From NCBI GenBank assembly GCA_021808185.1, contig JAKBCB010000035.1, positions 1 to 14,354 on the forward strand: DNA of 14,354 nt. The letters are read 5' to 3'. The notes under the pieces are model-generated. The model ran no database searches. It saw nothing but the letters and a program-made list of their open reading frames with translations, and was not told the origin of the DNA. Each line of letters opens with the position of its first letter. Positions within the stretch are counted from its first letter, which is position 1. Shown here piece by piece: positions 7,591-14,354 of this stretch. Source of the DNA: Pseudomonadota bacterium (GTDB lineage: Bacteria; Pseudomonadota; Alphaproteobacteria; Acetobacterales; Acetobacteraceae). Position numbers and translations under genes: made by a program.

Positions 7591-7665
7591 TGGTGGGCGG
7601 TGACGGTTTCGAACCGCCGACCCTCTCGGTGTAAACGAGATGCTCTACCGCTGAGCTAACCGCCC
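7591..7665 (-). tRNA. tRNA-Val (anticodon UAC)
   Basis: The 75-base minus-strand sequence folds as a complete tRNA: acceptor stem GGGCGGT/ACCGCCC (7 perfect pairs), D arm GCTC/GAGC, anticodon stem TCTCG/CGAGA with loop TTTACAC (anticodon TAC), T arm with TTCGAAA, discriminator A and encoded CCA. It lies 50 bp after hupB and 95 bp before tRNA-Asp. The 95-bp spacer holds no gene that I can see. Confidence 0.97.
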
Positions 7666-7670
7666 CCAAC

Positions 7671-7700
7671 GACCCGGACCGCGTGCCCGCGCTCCGGGCC
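7671..7700 (-). terminator. GC-rich hairpin after hupB, no U-tract
   Basis: Fifteen bases after the hupB stop, the transcript can form GGCCCGGA/TCCGGGTC (8 pairs, one G-U), then a G-G mismatch, then CGCG/CGCG around a GGCA loop. No T-run follows; tRNA-Val begins 5 bases later. It may protect the hupB mRNA 3' end, weakly terminate, or mark a processing boundary. The hairpin is seen; the terminator role is uncertain. Confidence 0.35.
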
Positions 7701-7715
7701 GGTTGCAGGCGTTGC

Positions 7716-7988
7716 TCAGTTCACCGCGTCTTTCAGCGCCTTGCCCGGCTTGAAGCGGACGGAGGTCGATGCCTCGATCTTGATCTCCGCGCCGGTGCGC
7801 GGATTGCGGCCGGTGGAGGCCTTGCGGGTGGCGGTGGCGAAGCTGCCGAAGCCGACCAGGCGAACCTCCTCCTTACGCTTCAGCGCCGCCTCGATGGCGG
7901 CAAACACCGCATCCACCACCTCGGCGGTCTTCGCCTTGGGCAGATCGGTCTGGTCCGCAACGGCCGAGATCAGATCGTTTTTGTTCAC
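7716..7988 (-). CDS. hupB: DNA-binding protein HU
   Basis: HU is a small dimeric nucleoid protein that bends DNA without sequence specificity. It has 90 residues, the standard length. Seen: an N-terminal helical dimerisation part (1-40), the turn VGFGSF at 45-50, and the DNA-binding arm GRNPRTG at 60-66 with the intercalating proline P63. The start is GTG at 7988, preceded by GAGGGGAT with about 9 bases of spacing. Upstream is a candidate promoter (8062-8091) and the lon terminator, so it is likely transcribed on its own; downstream come a GC-rich hairpin and tRNA-Val. IHF subunits share the fold, but single-copy placement after lon and the sequence favour HU. Confidence 0.96.
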   Translation of the reverse strand: MNKNDLISAVADQTDLPKAKTAEVVDAVFAAIEAALKRKEEVRLVGFGSFATATRKASTGRNPRTGAEIKIEASTSVRFKPGKALKDAVN

Positions 7989-8061
7989 GGTAATATTATC
8001 CCCTCTGGAGTTGGCTGGCGCAGCTGGCGTCCGGCCGACTCGGCCGCGCGCACTCGCGCCG

Positions 8062-8091
8062 ACACTAAAGGCGGGTTTTCCGGCACGTCAA
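8062..8091 (-). promoter_or_regulatory. Candidate housekeeping promoter of hupB
   Basis: Minus strand: TTGACG (-35, 8091-8086), 18-bp spacer, TAGTGT (-10, 8067-8062). The -35 matches TTGACA at five of six positions and the -10 keeps the T-A-...-T pattern. Transcription would start near 8055, giving a leader of about 67 bases. The nine-base motif CGGAAAACC occurs in the spacer (8082-8074) and again upstream of the -35 (8111-8103), 29 bp apart. Confidence 0.5.
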
Positions 8092-8163
8092 CGAGAGCCG
8101 CCGGTTTTCCGCCATCATCACGCTCCGGTGTGGTCGCTCTGCGCCGGCAGCGAAGGTGGGTTG

Positions 8164-8197
8164 CAAGAAAAACCGCGGGGAACGACGCCCCCGCGGT
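8164..8197 (-). terminator. Rho-independent terminator of lon
   Basis: 25 bases after the lon stop the minus strand reads ACCGCGGGG, an 8-base loop, CCCCGCGGT, then TTTTCTTG. The 9-bp perfect stem (arms 8197-8189 and 8180-8172) followed by a T-rich tract is a textbook intrinsic terminator. It separates lon from hupB. Confidence 0.9.
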
Positions 8198-8222
8198 CCG
8201 GTCTCGGTGTTAGCAGGCCACG

Positions 8223-10703
<2,481 letters not shown>

Positions 10704-10798
10704 CAGTGACCTCCTTCTGGACAGTCGCCACGTCCCCGCCCGACAGCGGCACGGAGAGCGTCAGCCCTGGCGGTTTGGCAATCCGCACTGGACCTGTC

Positions 10799-10830
10799 CG
10801 GATATCGGCACCCCCCGGCGGTGCCGCAAG
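10799..10830 (-). promoter_or_regulatory. Candidate heat-shock (RpoH-like) promoter of lon
   Basis: Minus strand: CTTG (10830-10827), an 18-base spacer, CCGATATCCG (10808-10799). This matches the pattern I recall for alphaproteobacterial RpoH promoters, CTTG-N17/18-CYTATNTNNG, at all fixed positions except one. Lon is a classic RpoH target. The predicted leader to the lon ATG would be about 90 bases. The match is seen; the assignment is inference. Confidence 0.45.
10806..10826. repeat. Perfect dyad inside the lon promoter spacer
   Basis: CGGCACC-N7-GGTGCCG is a perfect 7-bp inverted repeat filling the space between the -35 and -10 elements proposed for lon. It could be an operator for a dimeric regulator, or a chance GC-rich palindrome. 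It sits partly inside a wider perfect 9-bp repeat (CCCCGGCGG at 10813-10821, CCGCCGGGG at 10852-10860), with which it cannot form at the same time in RNA. Confidence 0.5.
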
Positions 10831-10885
10831 ACCTTGCATATCGGGTCAGCGCCGCCGGGGTGATGGCGCCGTGCCCTGCCCGCGC

Positions 10886-12139
<1,254 letters not shown>

Positions 12140-12150
12140 GAGCACTCCTG

Positions 12151-12166
12151 CCCCGGGTCGCCGGGG
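12151..12166 (-). promoter_or_regulatory. Leader hairpin abutting the clpX ribosome-binding site
   Basis: CCCCGG, loop CGAC, CCGGGG gives a 6-bp GC stem whose base touches the clpX Shine-Dalgarno (CAGGAGT, 12150-12144). Such placement could hinder or position ribosomes. The structure is seen; any control role is inferred. Confidence 0.35.
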
Positions 12167-12179
12167 ACACACGTCGGGA

Positions 12180-12209
12180 AGTCTAGCCCCCGCGCGCACG
12201 GGGGGACAA
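12180..12209 (-). promoter_or_regulatory. Candidate promoter of clpX
   Basis: Minus strand: TTGTCC (12209-12204), 18-bp spacer, TAGACT (12185-12180), each four of six matches to the housekeeping consensus. The spacer contains the dyad CCCCCG-N6-CGGGGG (12187-12204). Transcription would start near 12173, with a leader of about 35 bases that includes the hairpin at 12151-12166. Weak evidence in so GC-rich a genome. Confidence 0.35.
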
Positions 12210-12337
12210 GAACCACGCCAAGGTCAGACGGCACGCCGCCGCAGGCCACCGCTCGATTGTGACATGAGGGCGTCACCTGGGGTTTGCAACGCCGGCGAAC
12301 CCCGCCACGCGCGCACCCCGGGCCGGCGCGGCGCGCC

Positions 12338-12982
12338 TCACGCCTTGAGGTCGGGCTCGCCAGGGATCGGCCGGGAGACCACCACCTCGTCCACCAGTCC
12401 GAAATCGCGGGCTTCCTCGGCCGACATGTAGCTGTCGCGCTCCAGCTTGCGCTCGATCGCGTCGATGGCCTGGCCGGTGTGGGTGACGTAGATCTCGTTC
12501 AGCCGGTTGCGCAGATGCAGGATCTCGCGCGCCTGGATCTCGATATCCGCCGCCTGCCCCTGCGCGCCGCCGGAGGGCTGGTGGACCATCACCCGGGCAT
12601 TGGGCAGCGCGAACCGCTTGCCCTTGGCGCCGGCGCACAGCAGCAGGCTGCCCATCGAGGCGGCCTGGCCGATGCAGACGGTGCTCACCGGGCTGCGGAT
12701 ATACTGCATCGTGTCGTAGATCGCGAGCCCGGCCGAGACCACGCCGCCCGGGCTGTTGATGTAGAAGGCGATGTCCTTGGCCGGATTCTCGCTTTCCAGG
12801 AACAGCAGCTGCGCGCAGATCAGCGCGCTGACCTGATCGTACACCGGCCCGGTCAGGAAGATGATCCGCTCCTTGAGCAGTCGCGAATAGATGTCGTACG
12901 CGCGCTCGCCACGGGCCGACTGCTCGACCACCATCGGCACCAGCGCGTTGCCGTACACTTCGAGCGGGTCGCGATCCCTCAT
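12338..12982 (-). CDS. clpP: ClpP, proteolytic subunit of the ClpXP protease
   Basis: ClpP is a serine peptidase forming a double seven-membered barrel that degrades proteins unfolded by ClpX or ClpA. It has 214 residues from the chosen start. Seen: LVPMVVEQ (14-21), near the usual propeptide cleavage site; RLLKERIIFLTG (34-45); the oxyanion region INSPGG (75-80); catalytic S109 in GQAASMGS (105-112), H134 in MVHQP (132-136) and D183 in ERDS (181-184). I prefer the ATG at 12982, with AAGG 8 bases upstream. The in-frame ATG at 13015 lies inside a hairpin, lacks a Shine-Dalgarno and would add 11 residues. It sits between tig (90 bp gap) and clpX, the common tig-clpP-clpX order. Confidence 0.97.
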   Translation of the reverse strand: MRDRDPLEVYGNALVPMVVEQSARGERAYDIYSRLLKERIIFLTGPVYDQVSALICAQLLFLESENPAKDIAFYINSPGGVVSAGLAIYDTMQYIRSPVSTVCIGQAASMGSLLLCAGAKGKRFALPNARVMVHQPSGGAQGQAADIEIQAREILHLRNRLNEIYVTHTGQAIDAIERKLERDSYMSAEEARDFGLVDEVVVSRPIPGEPDLKA

Positions 12983-13003
12983 ACTCTCAACCTTCTCACC
13001 TGC

Positions 13004-13022
13004 CGGCCGTACCATACGGCCG
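13004..13022 (-). repeat. Perfect hairpin in the clpP leader / tig 3' region
   Basis: CGGCCGTA, loop TGG, TACGGCCG: an 8-bp perfect inverted repeat with a 3-base loop, 21 bases before the chosen clpP start and about 10 bases before its AAGG. There is no T-run, so it is not a standard terminator; it may end or protect the tig mRNA, or be an operator. Confidence 0.45.
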
Positions 13023-13042
13023 AAGCCACTTGCCGTCCCTTA

Positions 13043-13070
13043 ACATTGGGGCGGCCCAGCGGCATTCCAG
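13043..13070 (-). promoter_or_regulatory. Candidate heat-shock (RpoH-like) promoter of clpP
   Basis: Minus strand: CTGGAA (13070-13065), 13 bases, CCCCAATGT (13051-13043). This resembles the sigma-32 pattern CTTGAA-N13/14-CCCCATNT with one mismatch in the -35 and one in the -10. It overlaps the last bases before the tig stop region and would give a clpP leader of about 55 bases containing the hairpin at 13004-13022. Moderate to weak support. Confidence 0.35.
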
Positions 13071-13072
13071 CG

Positions 13073-14354
13073 TCAGCCCGCATCCCCCGCCGTCTGACCG
13101 GCCGGCGCCTCGGCAACCGGGGCGGCGCCGGAGATCGCGGCCGGCACCTCCGGCTCCTGCGCCAGTTCCTCGGGCGTCACCACCCGGTCGGTCACGCGGG
13201 TCAGTTCGAGCACGAAGTCGATCACCTTCTCCTCGAAGATCGGCCCGCGCAGATTGTCCATCGCCTGCGGGTTCTTGCGGAAGAACTCCAGCACCTGCCG
13301 CTCCTGGCCCGGGTAGCGCCCGGCCTCGGCCCGCATCGCCCGTGTCAGCTCGTCGTTGGTCACGGTGATGGAGTTGGTCCGCCCGATCTCCGACAGCAGC
13401 AGCCCCAGCCGCACCCGCCGCTCGGCGATGGCGCGGTATTCGGCCTTCAGCGTCTCGTCGTCCTTGCCCTTGTCGTCGTCGTCCAGCTTGCCTTCCTTGC
13501 GGTCGGCCTCCAGCCGCTGCCAGATCTGGCCGAATTCGGCCTCCACCATGCCCTGCGGCACCGGGAAGCTGGCGCGGTCGGCCAGCGCGTCGAGCAGCGA
13601 GCGCTTGATGCGAAGCCGGGACAGATTGTCGTATTCGCGCTGCACCTGCCCGCTGATCGCCTGCTTTACCTCGGCCAGCCCACCCTCGAAGCCGAGCGTC
13701 TCGGCCAGCGACTCGTCGATCGGCGGCAGCACGCTGCGCTTGAGCTTCTTGGCGGTGATGTCGAACGTGGCGGCCTTGCCGGCCAGTTCCTTCGCGCCGT
13801 ACTCCTCGGGGAAGGTCACCGCGATCTGCCGGCTCTCGCCGGGGGCCAGCCCCTCGATCTGCTCGGTGAAGCCGGGGATGAAGCCGCCGCCGCCCACCTC
13901 GACATCGACATCCGTCGCCGAGCCGCCCTGGAACGCCTCGCCATCGACCTTGCCGACGAAATCGACGGTCAGCACCTCGCCCGTCGCGGCCGGGCGCACC
14001 TCCTCGACATCCTCCAGCTTGCGCTGGCGGCGGGCGATTTCTTCCAGCGCCTTGTCGATCACCTCTGCCGCCGGCTCGGCCTTCAGCCGCTCCAGCTCGA
14101 TGCTGGCGAAGTCGGGCAGCGCGATCTCGGGCAGCAATTCCAGCTCGACGGTGAATTCCAGGTCGCGCGCGTCCCCGAAGGCGGACACCAGCTCCACCTT
14201 CGGCTGCCCGGCGGAGCGCAGGCCGCGCTCGTCCAGCACCTGCTGGGTCGCGGCGTTGACGCTTTCCTCCAGCACCTCGGCGGCGACGGCGCCGCCATAG
14301 CGCTGCTTGACCACGGCCGTCGGCACCTTGCCGGGGCGGAATCCCGGGATGCTC
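13073..14354 (-). CDS. tig: Trigger factor, ribosome-bound chaperone (N-terminus cut by window edge)
   Basis: Trigger factor binds near the ribosome exit tunnel and folds nascent chains; its middle domain is an FKBP-type prolyl isomerase. 426 residues and the stop are visible, and the frame is open through the right edge. Seen: at the very edge PGFRPGKVP, the family ribosome-binding signature, so roughly 35 N-terminal residues are missing; the PPIase domain at about visible residues 123-205, including VDFVGKVDG and GGGFIPGFTEQIEGL; then the helical C-terminal arms. The last 30 residues are Ala/Pro/Glu-rich and probably disordered. The GTG at 14326 is internal, not a start, because the signature runs upstream of it. 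Downstream lies clpP at 90 bp, the usual partner. Confidence 0.97.
   Translation of the reverse strand, partial: SIPGFRPGKVPTAVVKQRYGGAVAAEVLEESVNAATQQVLDERGLRSAGQPKVELVSAFGDARDLEFTVELELLPEIALPDFASIELERLKAEPAAEVIDKALEEIARRQRKLEDVEEVRPAATGEVLTVDFVGKVDGEAFQGGSATDVDVEVGGGGFIPGFTEQIEGLAPGESRQIAVTFPEEYGAKELAGKAATFDITAKKLKRSVLPPIDESLAETLGFEGGLAEVKQAISGQVQREYDNLSRLRIKRSLLDALADRASFPVPQGMVEAEFGQIWQRLEADRKEGKLDDDDKGKDDETLKAEYRAIAERRVRLGLLLSEIGRTNSITVTNDELTRAMRAEAGRYPGQERQVLEFFRKNPQAMDNLRGPIFEEKVIDFVLELTRVTDRVVTPEELAQEPEVPAAISGAAPVAEAPAGQTAGDAG

Noticed and set aside
12260..12277. GTGAC-N8-GTCAC dyad between clpP and clpX
   Set aside because: Only 5 bp per arm, and its spacing does not fit a CRP/FNR site (TGTGA-N6-TCACA); no other support.
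12983..13015. Upstream ATG for clpP adding 11 residues
   Set aside because: It has no Shine-Dalgarno and lies inside a hairpin; the ATG at 12982 has AAGG at good spacing and fits family length.
14324..14326. GTG as the start of tig
   Set aside because: The frame continues upstream to the window edge with PGFRPGK, a conserved part of trigger factor, so the gene is simply truncated by the window.

Overview
The window looks like an ordinary chromosomal stretch from a high-GC alphaproteobacterium, most likely in or near Rhodospirillales/Acetobacteraceae. This is inferred from separate nuoC and nuoD genes, the protein sequences and the gene order; no database search was possible. Every gene I can support lies on the minus strand, so the biological reading order runs from high to low coordinates. 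The long open frames on the plus strand are GC-rich shadows.

Right half (about 7.7-14.35 kb), protein folding, degradation and nucleoid: tig (trigger factor, cut by the right edge), clpP, clpX, lon and hupB (HU). Trigger factor folds nascent chains, ClpXP and Lon are the ATP-dependent proteases, and HU packs DNA. Gaps of 90-234 bp separate these genes. They hold candidate promoters, including RpoH-like ones before lon and clpP, several GC-rich dyads, and a clear intrinsic terminator after lon.

Middle (7.42-7.67 kb): tRNA-Val(UAC) and tRNA-Asp(GUC), both with encoded CCA. The tRNA-Asp gene is flanked by a perfect 8-bp inverted repeat that could extend its precursor.

Left half (1-7.24 kb): nuoA-B-C-D-E-F-G and the start of nuoH, the first part of the operon for proton-pumping NADH:quinone oxidoreductase (complex I). 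The genes are packed with overlaps or gaps of a few bases. NuoE/F/G form the NADH-oxidising arm, NuoB/C/D the connecting and quinone-reducing arm, and NuoA/H belong to the membrane arm. All expected Fe-S ligands are visible.

No mobile element, CRISPR array, prophage, defence system or broken gene was seen, and no gene-free stretch exceeds 300 bases. I found no new system. The observations worth checking are regulatory: possible heat-shock promoters with internal dyads, the tRNA-Asp flanking repeat, and a repeated ribosome-binding module at the ends of nuoE, nuoF and nuoG.
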